A stretch of 64,000 nt of DNA from Myotis daubentonii (lineage: Eukaryota; Chordata; Mammalia; Chiroptera; Vespertilionidae): positions 59,864,093 to 59,928,092 of the forward strand of contig NC_081849.1 in the NCBI RefSeq assembly GCF_963259705.1, read 5' to 3'. A program made the position numbers and the translations under genes. This document shows positions 11,100-22,317 of this stretch, one piece after another (position 1 is the stretch's first letter; the number at the start of each line of letters is the position of its first letter). The notes beneath the pieces were generated by a model. That model worked only from the letters and a program-made list of their open reading frames with translations. It had not been told where the DNA came from and searched no databases.

Positions 11100-11372
11100 G
11101 AGCATAAACTTGGCTTTCCCCATACCTGACTAGATGCCCCTTCTCAATCTCCTTTGATAATTCCTTTACATACCCCACATCTCTAAACATTGGAATATTG
11201 CAGGGCTCAGTCCTCTAACCCAGCTCATCACCTTTGAGCCTTGCAGATTTAAATATTCTTGCTACTCAGAGCGTTCCTAAATTTATATTTCTGGCCTGCA
11301 CCTCTCTCTGGAAATCCAGACTTATATGCCTTCGTATTCTTGATATTTTGAATTAGATATCTAATAGACATC
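11100..11372 (+). mobile_element. L2 LINE remnant, segment 1
   Basis: Contains the L2 3' ORF2-end landmarks 'aacattggaatattgcagggctcagtcctctaaccc', 'aaatttatatttctggcctgcacctctctctggaaatccagacttatatgcc' and 'gatatctaatagacatct'. The alignment breaks at 11372 and resumes at 11813 with 'ctcaaacttaacatgacccag', so the L2 was interrupted by an insertion. Confidence 0.75.
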
Positions 11373-11812
11373 TGTAAAAGAAAAGTCACTTCAGACCAGT
11401 TAAATGGGCAAGGGAGACTTTACTCAAGACTATTACAGTAGCGAAGAGAGATGAACTCAACTCTGTTGAAACAAAAGGAAAAAGAGTTGTTCAGCACTGG
11501 GGTGAGGTTGGTCGCTGTGATTTGGCCATCAGTTGTGGTACCTGGAGCTTACTGAATTTAGGCTCCTACCATCCCACAGATGGAGAGAGAGGGGTGCTTT
11601 CATTCTGGATGATTACATTTCAAAGAGATCGCTCCCAGGTCCTTGAGAAAGGCATTTCTGACCTGTAGAAGATGGACATCTCCAAGGGGCAGAGGAAGTT
11701 TCTAAAGTAAACGCTCTTTGAAAAGGGATGTCAGGGGCCTATAGTCAGGAAAACAATAACACCTGTCTAAAGTTCAGTTCATCTGAGGGGAATTTTAACG
11801 CCATCTTGGTCA
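11373..11812 (-). mobile_element. LTR-like insertion splitting the L2
   Basis: A 440-bp block inserted cleanly into an L2. It begins TG (11373) and ends CA (11811-11812), the usual LTR termini. On the minus strand it reads TGACCAAGATGGCGTTAAAA...CTTTTCTTTTACA. Flanks CATC and TATC could be a mutated 4-bp duplication. I do not recognise the family. There is no coding potential. Confidence 0.55.
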
Positions 11813-11873
11813 TATCTCAAACTTAACATGACCCAGTGGCAAGTTATTTGGGCCAAAAACCTTAGTGTCAGCA
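11813..11873 (+). mobile_element. L2 LINE remnant, segment 2
   Basis: 'ctcaaacttaacatgacccagtggcaagttatttgggccaaaaaccttagtgtca' continues the L2 consensus directly after the LTR-like insertion. It runs into the pyrimidine tract exactly where L2 is normally CT-rich. Confidence 0.7.
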
Positions 11874-11994
11874 CCCCTTCCCTTCCCTTCCCTTCCCTTC
11901 CCTTCCCTTCCCTTCCCTCCCTCCCCTCCCCTCCCCTCCCCTCCCCTCCCCTCCCCTCCCCTCCCCTCCCCTCCCCTCCCCTCCCCTCCCCTCC

Positions 11995-12044
<50 letters not shown>
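11874..12044. repeat. (CCCTT)n-(CCCTC)n-(CT)n compound pyrimidine microsatellite
   Basis: About 170 bp of pure pyrimidine on the + strand: CCCTT pentamers, then about 15 CCCTC pentamers, then about 22 CT dimers. It arose inside an L2. Both strands produce long spurious open frames encoding only Pro/Ser/Leu or Arg/Glu/Gly. Homopurine-homopyrimidine mirror symmetry makes triplex (H-DNA) formation plausible. Confidence 0.97.
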
Positions 12045-12047
<3 letters not shown>

Positions 12048-12059
12048 TTTCCCCGCCCC

Positions 12060-12728
12060 CCCACATCAATGTCTCAATAGCATGTATCCACGTATCATCT
12101 TCGCCATCTTCGCCATGCCACCTTAGCACAAGCCAGCCACCAAAATTGGCCAATGGGTTATTACATAACTTTCTTAATTGTTTTCCCTAGTTCCACCCTT
12201 TTCCTTCCCACAGTCTATCAGGTAGACTGCCAAATTTGCCTTTCACTCACAGTAAAATCCATGCTTAGCCTATAAACCAAATATACCCTTCCTTCTGCTC
12301 TCTCCTTTACGTCACTCAACCTCTACCTCTGTCTCCAGCCCTAAGCATTCTTTACACCAGTCACATTAGCCGCTTTGTTGTTACTCATACATTCCAACCA
12401 TTTTCCTGCCCCGGGGTTCTTACACTGGCTTTCTTCTTAGTCTGACATACTCTTCCTACAGAGAGAGAGAGATCAGCATGGCTTTCTTCCCCCTCCCCTC
12501 CAATGTCAAATGTTATCCCCCATTTGAGCCCTTCCCTAAGCTTACGTATCACAACATCAGATCCCTGCTTTCGTTTTCTCCCTATTATTTTGTTTGTTTA
12601 ATGGTTTATTTTCTCTCCAAGTGGGATGTATATTCTATAAGAGTAGAAACTTTGTATATTTTTGTTCACTACTGAAGTGTGCCAGACACAGGGTAGGCAA
12701 TAAATACTTGTGTAATACGATGAATGAA
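12060..12728 (+). mobile_element. L2 LINE remnant, segment 3 with 3' terminus
   Basis: Continues L2 through 'cttttccttcccacagtctatcaggtagactgccaaatttgcc', 'gtcaaatgttatcccccatttgagcccttccctaa', 'tattttgtttgtttaatggtttattttctctccaagtgggatgtatattctataag' and the terminal 'gtgccagacacagggtaggcaataaatacttgtgtaa...atgaatgaat'. It is an unusually complete L2 3' end for its age. Confidence 0.8.
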
Positions 12729-12944
12729 TTCCCAGCCCTACCCCAGTTTGGAAATGGCTATTGACCTTTATGAAGGCTCCTCTCTATCTTCAATGAATTC
12801 AGTGCCAGGCTGTTTATTATCCTCTCAACTCTTGCCTCTGTTACCATCAATAATTGAAACATCAACACATTTGCTTATCTTAGCCACACAGGCTTCACTA
12901 ACCTCAGTCTCTCAAACTATTTAATGAAAAATCTATACTTGAAT

Positions 12945-13290
12945 AAATGTTTTCAAATTTCAGGGTAGATACCCAGAAGAGAGGTTGCTGGGTCCTATGG
13001 CAATTCTATTCTCCATTGTTTGAGGAATGTCCATACTGTTTTCCAAAGTGGCTATACACGTTTACATTCCTACCAACCATGAATGAGGGCTCCTTATACT
13101 CTCCAACGTCTCCAACACATGTTATTACCTGTCTTGTTGACAGTAGCCATCCTAACTGGGGTGAGGTGGTATCTCAGTATAGCTTTTATTTGCATTTCCC
13201 AGACATACAGATGATGTATCATAGAATTGTCACATAGAATGTTAAATGTCTTTCTCCATTCTCCACACCCCAGAATTACCATTAGAATAA
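12945..13290 (-). mobile_element. L1 ORF2 fragment, antisense
   Basis: The + strand shows the classic reversed L1 ORF2 3' region: 'gggtagatacccagaagagaggttgctgggtcctatgg', 'tgaggaatgtccatactgttttccaaagtggctatac' and 'tgaggtggtatctcagtatagcttttatttgcatttccc'. The frame is broken, so it is a dead fragment. Confidence 0.85.
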
Positions 13291-13710
13291 TGACTAATTA
13301 TTTCAGTTTGGGGTGATGGTGGCAGTAGTGATATTCTATTTAAAATATTTTATATTCTATGACAATCACATTAAAACATTCCAGAGTCTAAGACTGAGTG
13401 CTGATAAGTCTCAGACCTCACTTCCTTTGTTCTGAGTTCACAGCCCAATTGGATGATTAATGGAATCCTACTCCACTTTCATTAAAGCTTTGAATGCTCT
13501 AGTGAATCTTCATTGACTCCAACCTCATCCATCAGTCATGTTGTCTGGAAGAGTCTCAGAAAATCACTCCTAAGAGTTCTAGATTGCTCCATTTGACCTT
13601 GGAGACAGGTTGATCTTCAAATTGTACTATGCAACCAAATGTTCCATTCTTTCTCAGATGCCATTAAAAAAAAGAGCCTATAAATACATCATCTTTTAAA
13701 AATGATAATA
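13291..13710. other. Unannotated DNA
   Basis: No repeat or gene recognised between the L1 fragment and the mariner-like MITE. Confidence 0.4.
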
Positions 13711-13842
13711 CAGGGGTGAACATAAGTAGGTTTGCAGTTGTGAGTACACAAAGCACAGAGTTTATTCCTCTATTATTATTTATTTGTTAATTATTGTATT
13801 TGTTATTATTGTAGCAGTTGTTAACATTGCTTACCCCTGTGT
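13711..13842. mobile_element. Tc1/mariner-like MITE
   Basis: About 132 bp with terminal CAGGGGTG...(interior)...TACCCCTG. Each end continues into a related subterminal run (GTAGGTTTGCAGTTGT and AGCAGTTGTTAAC). It is preceded by TA; the right TA is not preserved. The core is AT-rich with TTATTATTATTTATTTG. It resembles mariner MITEs with GTAGGTTTACAGTTGTGAGTA seen in several laurasiatherian genomes. Confidence 0.7.
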
Positions 13843-14384
13843 TTTATTGATTTTCTGAAATTACATTTTTAAAATTGAAACAAAGGCCTAAATTTTATAG
13901 TTTATTCTAGTGTATTTCATTTTGCAGTTATTAGAGGGCTCTCTATCATTGTCAAAACACATTATGGTCCTTTCCTAATTCCTGTACTCTCATAAGGTTC
14001 AGATCTGGCAGCAAAGATGGCAAAAACATCTCATTATTTCTATTTTAAAACACGTTTTAATATACTTTTTTTTTTTTACTTAGATACTCTATTGACTGTC
14101 TACACTGCTTCCTCTGCAAGAATTGTCTTTTAAATGCACTTTTAAAAATAGTTTTTGTTATAAGTAAAGGAGAAAATGAAATTTTTACCAAAAAACTCCC
14201 ACCTTCATATCTCTCATCAGAAATAGATGGTTTGGGGTCAAAAGAGAAGGAGAACAAAGCTGAGCTCTGATTTCTTTCAAAACTCGGACTCTATGGAATT
14301 AAAAACAAAACAAAACACCAAAATGCTTATTCCTTCACAGTTACTGAATTATAAACCTGGACCTTGTTGACTAAGTAATGTGTA
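13843..14384. other. Unannotated AT-rich DNA
   Basis: No repeat or gene recognised. A poly-T run lies at 14068-14078. Confidence 0.4.
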
Positions 14385-15058
14385 GTAGGCCAGAGGAAGG
14401 GCATCCGAAAAGATGTCCACATCCTAATTCCTGGAAGCTGGGAGGAAGTTCTTCACAGATTCAATTAAGAATCTTGGGATGGGGAGATGATATTGAATTA
14501 TATCAGTGATGGCGAACCTTTTGAGCTCGGCGTGTCAGCATTTTGAAAAACCCTCACTTAACTCTGGTGCCGTGTCACATATAGAAATTTTTTGATATTT
14601 GCAACCATAGTAAAACGAAGACTTATATTTTTGATGTCTATTTTATATATTTAAATGCCATTTAACAAAGAAAAATCAACCAAAAAAATGAGTTTGCGTG
14701 TCACCTCTGACACGCGTGTCATAGGCTCGCCATCACTGAATTATACAAATGCGATCCGATGTATCAATATGACCAGGACACAGAGTAAGGTTTCACACAT
14801 GTCCAAGTGAAGATGGAGGCAAAAAGTCCCATATGCAGCCACAAGCCAAGGAATGTTGGCAGCCATCAGAAGCTGAGGGAGATAAGGAACAGATTCTCTC
14901 CTAGAGGCTCCAGGAGGAGCGTGGCTCTGCTAATTTAATTTTGACCCCGTGAAACTGACCTCAGACTTGAGGCTTCAGAACTCTGAGAGACTACATGTCT
15001 GTCATTTTAAGCCACCAATTTGTCTTATTTGTTACCATAGCCATAGGAAAACAATATG
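14385..15058 (+). mobile_element. Ancient LTR-like repeat split by a hAT
   Basis: Left part: 'aaagatgtccacatcctaattcctggaagc...caattaagaatcttgggatggggagatgat'. Right part: 'gaccaggacacagagtaagg...agatggaggcaaaa...gcagccacaagccaaggaatgttggcagcc...gattctctcctagaggctccaggaggagc...attttaagccaccaatttgtcttatttgttacc'. This matches a widespread ancient mammalian LTR-like family; subfamily not assigned. The reverse of the same family lies at 30120-30630. Confidence 0.65.
14504..14738. mobile_element. Non-autonomous hAT (nhAT-type) with TIRs and 8-bp TSD
   Basis: A 235-bp element beginning CAGTGATGGCGAACCTTTTG and ending GGCTCGCCATCACTG. The terminal CAGTGATGGCGA is exactly inverted, and AATTATAT/AATTATAC duplicates flank it (14496-14503, 14739-14746). 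Interior GTGTCA...TGACACGC repeats and 'atatttttgatgtctattttatatatttaaatgccatttaacaaag' match the vespertilionid nhAT group. There is no transposase. The well-preserved ends point to lineage-specific activity. Confidence 0.92.
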
Positions 15059-15916
15059 TGGTGTGAACACTTTATCTAGAGAAAGAAACAGGCTCATGGA
15101 GTTGATATTACTTACATAAAGTTACATTGATAGTGAGAAATTTAGGGCTGGACACCAAGTTTCCTGACTGACAATTTAGGAACGTTTCATTCATTATACG
15201 ATCACTTCCTCTTCATGCTCATTTGGACACAAATAACGGTAGCCATGATTCCATGGAAACGTCTAGAATTAATATTCTTGTTACACCCATGGTCCTTCAC
15301 CTGCCCTCTATTTCCACATACATGGCTTTATGTTGAATAAGGATGTAGTATTTATCTAACAACTACCAAAGAGCTAGAGCTGTGTCTGATGCCAAAGATT
15401 CAATATTATTCCCATTCTTTCCTTTCAAAATCAGCTCAGGAACCAGGAACAACAAGCATATCTATGCTAGTTAGGGCTGGAAGGTTCTTTAAATTATCAA
15501 CCAACCTGGCTTATCTTTTGGGAAGAATAATTGGGGTAGCTACCCTTGCTTCTTGCTTGGGGGCATAGCACTGAGTCCTGGAAATAACTTTCACTTTCTG
15601 AGTATCATTAACATTAACCTTTGAAATATCTGTCTTTAATGTTATTGCAATGGACCTATGGAAGTGGCCAGAAATAGTCACCTTTTAAGAGGCTGCGATA
15701 GTTGAGTTGTACTGTCCTCACTCTATTCTTGGATGGCCTGGCAAACTTCTTATTTCACCTCCCTTCCTCCTCTCAACTTCGCCATATTTCATACTCAGTG
15801 TATCACTCATGGGCTCTGGGCAAGGATGTGTTAGTAATTTTAGTGTTGAACAAATAGATAAAAGCCCAGCCCCTTTCTTCTCTTTTCCCCTCCTTCCAAT
15901 GTACACACACATCTTT
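15059..15916. other. Unannotated DNA
   Basis: No gene or clear repeat. Confidence 0.4.
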
Positions 15917-15931
15917 AAATTCAAACATATG

Positions 15932-16186
15932 GCCCTAGCCGGTTTAGCTCAGTGGATCAAGCATCGGCTTGTGAACTGAAGGGTCCCAGGTTCAATTCCT
16001 GGTCAAGGGCACGTACCTGGGTTGTAGGCTTGATCCCCAGACCTGGTGGGACACTTGCTGGAGAAAACAAATCAATGTGTCTCTCTCACATCAATGTTTC
16101 TCTCAGAGCCTCTCCCTTCCACTCTCTTAAAAAAAAAAAAATCAATGGAAAAATATCATCAGAACAAAAATATTTTAAAAATTCAA
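15932..16186 (+). mobile_element. VES SINE with 15-bp TSD
   Basis: Sense VES with the head GCCCTAGCCGGTTTAGCTCAG, GGTTCAATTCCTGGTC (B box) and a variant middle carrying TGGGACACTTGCTGG, an internal difference shared with few copies here. The TSD is AAATTCAAACATATG at 15917-15931 and 16187-16201. The tail extends past the first A-run through AATATCATCAGAAC. Confidence 0.93.
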
Positions 16187-16201
16187 AAATTCAAACATAT
16201 G

Positions 16202-16559
16202 TGTTTAAATATACTGAAATCAATATTGCTATATCCAGTTTGTTAGATGAGATTCTTCATAAAGTATAATGATTGGAAGAGGAGCCTTAAAAATCAGTGT
16301 AAATCCTTAATATTACTAATGAATTAAATAAATCCAAAGAAATTAATTTGCCCAAGGTCACACCCCTAAATTGTGGTCACATCCCTAAAGAGGCATTGTT
16401 AGGAGTCATAGTCCTTGAAAGTCACATTTATAAAACATTTGCTAAACGCACAACCCTGTCAGGCTTTCACGTGTGCATTTGTGTTAATTTTTACTATAAT
16501 ATAAAAAAGGGAAAATTGGAAACTTGTCCAATTCTCACAAGTATAAGTAGTTGAGCTGT
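16202..16559. other. Unannotated DNA
   Basis: Nothing firm. 'tttgcccaaggtcacacccctaaattg' at about 16347-16374 resembles antisense MIR but is too short to call. Confidence 0.35.
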
Positions 16560-17140
16560 GTTTTAATTTTGTAACTTTTATTTTTCCTTTATTATAGAAA
16601 TAGATTATCATTGTAAAAAATATAAAAAATAAAGATAATTAAAATAGATAAGGAAAAAGGATATTGCAGTTCTATCATACTAAATTGATCACTATTTCTA
16701 ATTCTGATGATATCATTCCGATGTTATCTACATATTCAAATACACTTATCCGTGTGAAACATGGCATTACATTTTACATATTTGCAGACATATTTTCTCA
16801 ATTAACAACAGATGATGAACATTTTTCTGACAATGACTGTTTATTATCTAAAGGCTAGCCATTTATTACATAGCTGTATCATTATTTATTTAACTCTTGT
16901 ATGGTTGAACATTTGGATTATTTTCTTTAAAATAAAATGCTGGTTATAATAAGCCAGACTATGGGAACATTCTTATGTTGAGGCCTTTGGGCATTTTCCC
17001 ATTTCCCCTTCTAAGGATAAAGTGCTTGTAAAAGAAATACTGCTAAGTAGTAGGGAAGGAACGCTGAGATTTTCCCACTGTGGATAAGGCCCTCAGCAAT
17101 TCGTGAGTGTCCTCATTGTTCCAACTTCTCCCAACATAAA
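16560..17140. mobile_element. Degenerate old LINE segment (L1M/HAL1-like)
   Basis: AT-rich sequence with 'gttgaacatttggattattttctttaaaataaaatgctgg' and 'gaaatactgctaagtag...', similar to reversed old L1 3' sequence ('tagaagtggaattactgggtc...'). It is very diverged. A similar segment lies at 52370-52860. Confidence 0.4.
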
Positions 17141-18138
17141 ATATTAATATTTTAATCTTTAAAAATTGAGTAGAGGAAAAATGAATTTATTACTAGCTCC
17201 ATATCTCTTGCCTCCAGAGATTCTTCCAGAACCTTATATTTCCATAATGTAATGCTCTTAGTGATTTATTATAAATTAATCTTTTAGGGTCCAAATGAAT
17301 AAGAAAGTTTTTTCCTGGCTTTAGTAATCCATTTTCTAAACCAAAAAAAAGGGCTTATATTTTGTATTGATTGAAAAACCACTTTAAAAATCTGTGATCC
17401 GTAAATCCCTATTCTCTGAAACTCACATGCACCCTATTCTCTTGAAACTTTCTGTTTTTAAAAGCAGGGATTTGTGTATGATGGCTTTTTCAGTGGCGAA
17501 AATAACAGTTTCATGTAGATAATTTAGTTGAAATGGTATTCTGAGTTTCTAGTTGGAGGTCATACCGAGTGGATTAAATTCTTTCTATTTTTACTTTACC
17601 TTCAGTCAAGAAGAAGGAGGGAAAGCTATTAATCTCATATTAGCTTTAATACTATGTTATCTAAATATAGCTGCATTCCTTTCTGTTTAAAATATTTGTT
17701 TATAGCAGCAAAAAGAGACTATAAAATGCTAACGGTTGAGCTATAAAATACAAACAACAAAATAATTAGTTGTTTTCTACTTTAGCCTTCATAGTAGAGA
17801 CCAAATGAAATGTTAAATCTGTTTTAAGAAAAAAATTCAAGTATGACAAAATACTATCTCCTTAGCCACCTCCATTTTTCACTTTCTACATCAGCAAAAG
17901 CTCATAAAAGGATAATAAGGAGACCCTTTTTAGGCTTATAGTAATTAATATTCTTACTTCTAAAAGAAATGAAGCCACTTCTTTCAGTCAGTATATTAAT
18001 AATAGAATGAACAAGAATGTCATATAAAATAAAGTTACTTAAATTAGAAATCTGTATTCACCAGAAATTCTTATTGAAAGCAAAAATGCATCATTTTATT
18101 AACTTTGTGTCTCTGGAAAGAATTTTATGCCATTGCTT
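17141..18138. other. Unannotated AT-rich DNA
   Basis: No gene or confident repeat; long AT-rich unique sequence. Confidence 0.4.
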
Positions 18139-18157
18139 TTCCCCCCCCCCCCCCCCA
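18139..18157. repeat. (C)n mononucleotide run
   Basis: A C homopolymer of about 18 bases, a likely sequencing and replication slippage site. Confidence 0.9.
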
Positions 18158-19264
18158 GGTTGACATTTTTATTTTAACAATGGGAAACACAGATACAATG
18201 TATTATACCATAATAAAAGTATTGTTGGATAGGCCATTGATTTTTATTAAAATTATAATGCCTGCAAAAGAAAAAAAACAATACTGAAAGCAAAAGTTCT
18301 ACCCTCCAAAACAATGACCAAATGGTGAACATTAGCCCAAGCCTCTCCCTGTGCATCCATATGAATGCGAACTCTACATAGGCTATGAAACAGAGGGACA
18401 TGCCGCCTGAGGGGGTAAACTGCAGGGATGCCATGCTTCGGATTCCACCCAAAGCTGACCCTGAAATAAGAACTCAGGTGCAGGTCATTTATTTGGGAAT
18501 TGATCCCAGAAACATGAGTAGGTAGGAGAGAGAGTGATCGAGGGAAGGAAACACCTAGTGAAGAGTGCTTTGGTGAGTGGGCTACTTCTGTGGACAACAG
18601 AAGCTCAGTCCTGCGGAGAACCTTTAAAGGACTAAAGGACTCTGTGGAACCCATATGAGAAACGCCCCATTAATGTATGTGGGAGATGGGATATTTGGCC
18701 TTGAACTATGATTCCTCGCTGGTTGAGGATTGCCCCAGGGGGCAGACTTCAGGGTTGCCAGTGGCCTCCACACAAGCCCTTGGGCAGAGAAGCAGAAGAT
18801 GCAGGCATTGGAGATGGCAAGAGATTCTGTGCCCAGGAACAGTCCACAGCATCTGCAGGTGAACTCAGGAGAATGGGGTTGTAGTTAGCAACATCTGCTA
18901 CAGGGGATTTGATCTAGTCCGGAAGGCCAGGGAAGGATTCCCCAAGGGAGGAATGTTGAGAAGTAGTGATAAGGACATTCATTTTTATACTCAAAAGCAA
19001 TGGAAACCATTATTTTAAACAATGGGTTGAAATAAAGAGATATGTATCTTGAAAACATTAGTCAGGCTGCAGATTGGAAATTCAATTTGAAAGGAACCAG
19101 AGCCAATGATGATATGCCCCCTAAAAGATCACTGCAGTTGTCCAAGCTGGAGGCAGACCATTGGAAGGAAATGGATGATCTAAACAGCACCATCAATCAG
19201 CTTTATGTAAGTGATATATGTATAGGATACACCATCAAACAAAAGCATAATATACATTAGTTTC
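18158..19264. other. Unique GC-balanced DNA, no gene recognised
   Basis: Bases 18400-18960 are less AT-rich than the surroundings. They contain open frames on both strands (for example minus 18253-18654, plus 19042-19260) but no recognisable protein, no consistent splice context and no repeat that I can name. An old LTR is possible. Confidence 0.35.
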
Positions 19265-19503
19265 AAGAGAGTATGGCGTATTCAATAAAATAAACCACAT
19301 CCTGAGACATAAAACAAACTTTAGCAAAATGAAAAGGATAGAAATTGTACAAAGTACATTGTCAAATGATAATGGAATGAAATGGGATGGAAATTGGTAA
19401 TAGAAAGATAAATTGAAAAGCCCCAGAACATTGGAGTGTAAGCAACCCATTTCTAACTAACATTTGGCTCAAAAAAAAAAAAAACCAGCTCAGGAGAAAT
19501 TTT

Positions 19504-19712
19504 TTAAAATATATTTTTATTGATTTCATAGAGGAAGAGAGAGGGAGAGATAGAAACATCAATGATGAGAGATAATCATTGATCGGCTACTTCCTGCATG
19601 CTCCACACTGGGGATCGAGCCTGTAACCCAGGCATGTGCCCTGACCAGAATCAAACCCTGACCTCCTGGGTTCATAGGTCGATGCTCAACCACTGAGCCA
19701 TGCTGGCCGGGC
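19504..19712 (-). mobile_element. VES SINE inside the L1, with TSD
   Basis: Antisense VES (tail AAATATATTTTTATTGATTTC; head complement GCCCGGCCAGCATGGCTCAGTGG). AGGAGAAATTTT occurs on both sides (19492-19503, 19713-19724). The L1 reading resumes directly after it. Confidence 0.93.
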
Positions 19713-19911
19713 AGGAGAAATTTTAAAAATCTTTTAAATTTAAGTGTTAAAAAAAAAGCAACTTATCAAAAATTTGGGGATGCAATTATAGTGCTTAGAA
19801 TGAAATTTATAACATTAAATGTATGTATTATAAAAAATCTAAACATTTTTGAAAATCTACTATCTGCCTTATAGAACTAGTCAGGAAGAGCAAATTGAAA
19901 ATAAAGCAAGC

Positions 19912-19943
19912 ACCTGACCAGTGGCTCAGTTGGTTGGAGCATC
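19912..19943 (+). mobile_element. VES SINE head fragment at the start of a microsatellite
   Basis: Only the first ~32 bp of a VES remain (CACCTGACCAGTGGCTCAGTTGGTTGGAGCATC). The rest has been replaced by, or has expanded into, GAAA repeats. It lies within the L1 ORF2 relic. Confidence 0.8.
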
Positions 19944-20216
<273 letters not shown>

Positions 20217-21092
20217 AACTAAGAAAATAAGTATTGAAATTAGAGAAAAAATCAATGAAATTGGAAACAGGAAAACAATGAAGAAGAGCAATGAATTTTA
20301 AAACTGTGGGGTAAAAGTCTAAAACCTCTTGCTAGGATAACAAAGAAAAAACAGAGATGACACAATTTAACAATATCAGAAATAAAAGGCGTGGTCATTA
20401 TTACTGATCCAACAGAAATTAAAATAACAATAAAGGAATGATATCAACAAATTTACCTCCAAAAATTTGATAACTTAGATGAAATGGACCAATTCCTTGA
20501 AAGACACACACTACCAAAACTCACACAGAATGAACAACCTTAATAGGCTTACATCTATTAAAGATTTAATTAATAATTATTAACCTTAAAAAAGAAAGCA
20601 AAGGTCTATATCATTTCCTTGGTGAATTCTATCAAACATTTATGGTAAGATAGTACCAAATTTACATAATCTCGTCCAGAAAATAGAAGCAGAGGAAATA
20701 CTTCTGAACTCATTTTATGAGGTCAGAATTATTTCACTATCAAAACCAGATAAAAGACATCACAAAAAAGGAAACAATAGACTAATATTTTTCATGTAGG
20801 TAGATGCAAATTTTCTCAACAAAATATTACCAAATTCAGTCCATTTACGTATAAAAAGATATTCTTTTAGGGAAAAAAATATAAATGGCCAACAAACTCA
20901 GCCTTGCCGGTAGAGAGATGCCCATGAAAACAAGATATTGTTGGCACCAACTGGGTTAGAAAAATGTTTTAATTGCCTGGTATTAATGAGGACGGAATGA
21001 AGTAGATGTTCTAGAGGACATATAAATTGGCACCAATCTCTGGAGACTAATTGACAGTATCCGACCAAACTGAAGGCTTGTGTTCTTTAGTG

Positions 21093-21180
21093 CAGTGATT
21101 CTCAACCATGGCTGATTTTATCTCCCTGGGAACCTTCTGGAGACATTCTGGGTTTTACAACTGTGTGGGTGGCACTGTCA
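21093..21180 (+). mobile_element. MER5-type hAT fragment
   Basis: 'agtgcagtgattctcaaccatggctgattttatctccctgggaaccttctggagacattctgggttttacaactgtgtgggtggcactgtcac' follows the MER5A/B 5' half, starting from a CAGTGATTCTCAACC terminus. It is truncated on the right. Confidence 0.65.
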
Positions 21181-22317
21181 CACTTATCTTCTGTTCAACA
21201 GGGCCCTGAGATGAAGTAGCGGGGCTTAGACTCGGAAGCTGAAAGCTAATCTGTATCAGACACAGCACCACCCCAGGCCCAAGGAGTTCTGCTTCCTGGA
21301 GGGAGAATGAGACAACAGGGTGAGTCTAAGCCCCTGTGTCTGTGCATCCCTCCGTGAAGTAGAACACGGGATTCTTCGGGAATGGAAGCTCTCTCTTTTT
21401 TTTTTTTTCAATACAATTCTAACCCGAGTCAACAAAATTATTCCAAGCCTGACACTTTTAATGCTGTATAGTTATTGTATTCCGGGGGTGGAGGGTGGGG
21501 TGTGTGGCTACATTGGAAGGTGCCCAAATGCGGAGGCCAGAGCAAGAGAAAGGCAGTGTAGTTGGATGCTCCCAAATGGGTAAGCTGGTATGAGAGCTGA
21601 GCCAGCGACCCAAGCAGCTAGCAGACTATAAATGGAAGATTGAAGCAGGGATAGCTAGTTGGGCAAAGTCAAGTCAGATTCCCTAAAGGAGATAAGAGAA
21701 GAGATAGAAACCCAAAAGAGAGCAGACGCCAAAGTCAATTCCTTTATGACGTTGTGACATAAAACTAGTTTATTGCAAAATTCTTTAGAAAAGTGACTCA
21801 TCCTCATAAAACTTATCCAATGTTAGCCAACTGGAATAAAATCATGCATCTATTTGACCAGCCATCTCTGTGGGTTTAGCTGATGATGATCAAACCCCAG
21901 TGGGCTTCTTTCATTCTGACATGTACTCTATGTGCTGGATAGTAACCTGAGGCTCAGCCTCAATCTCCAGACTTTGGACCTACAAAATCCGACTGGATCA
22001 TTGTCAACAGACATTTGTTTTTCTGGCTAGACTTGTGGTCCAACATGTTTTCCGTTGGCCAGGAAATAGCAAAAGTACAGCCTTTCCTGAAGAATTTGGC
22101 CATTTAGCTGTGAATTCTTTGCCAGAATTTAAACATGTTAAATATAGGGACAAAGAGATGCAAAATATGACAAAAAGAAAGAAAAAAGAAATAGCACAAA
22201 TTTTTGAAACTAAAAAGGGACAATAAATTCTTTTAGAGCATTAAGTGAAGAATTTTAAAAGGAATCAGAAAGTAAATATTTTATGAGCAATTTGCTTTAT
22301 TCTATTAAAAACAATAT
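21181..22317. other. Unannotated DNA
   Basis: No confident gene or repeat. A 63-codon open frame at 22035-22226 has no recognisable protein. Confidence 0.4.

Noticed and set aside
11779..12190. Pro/Ser/Leu and Arg/Glu/Gly open frames of up to 124 codons
   Set aside because: Produced by the CCCTC and CT repeats inside an L2; no start context or domain.
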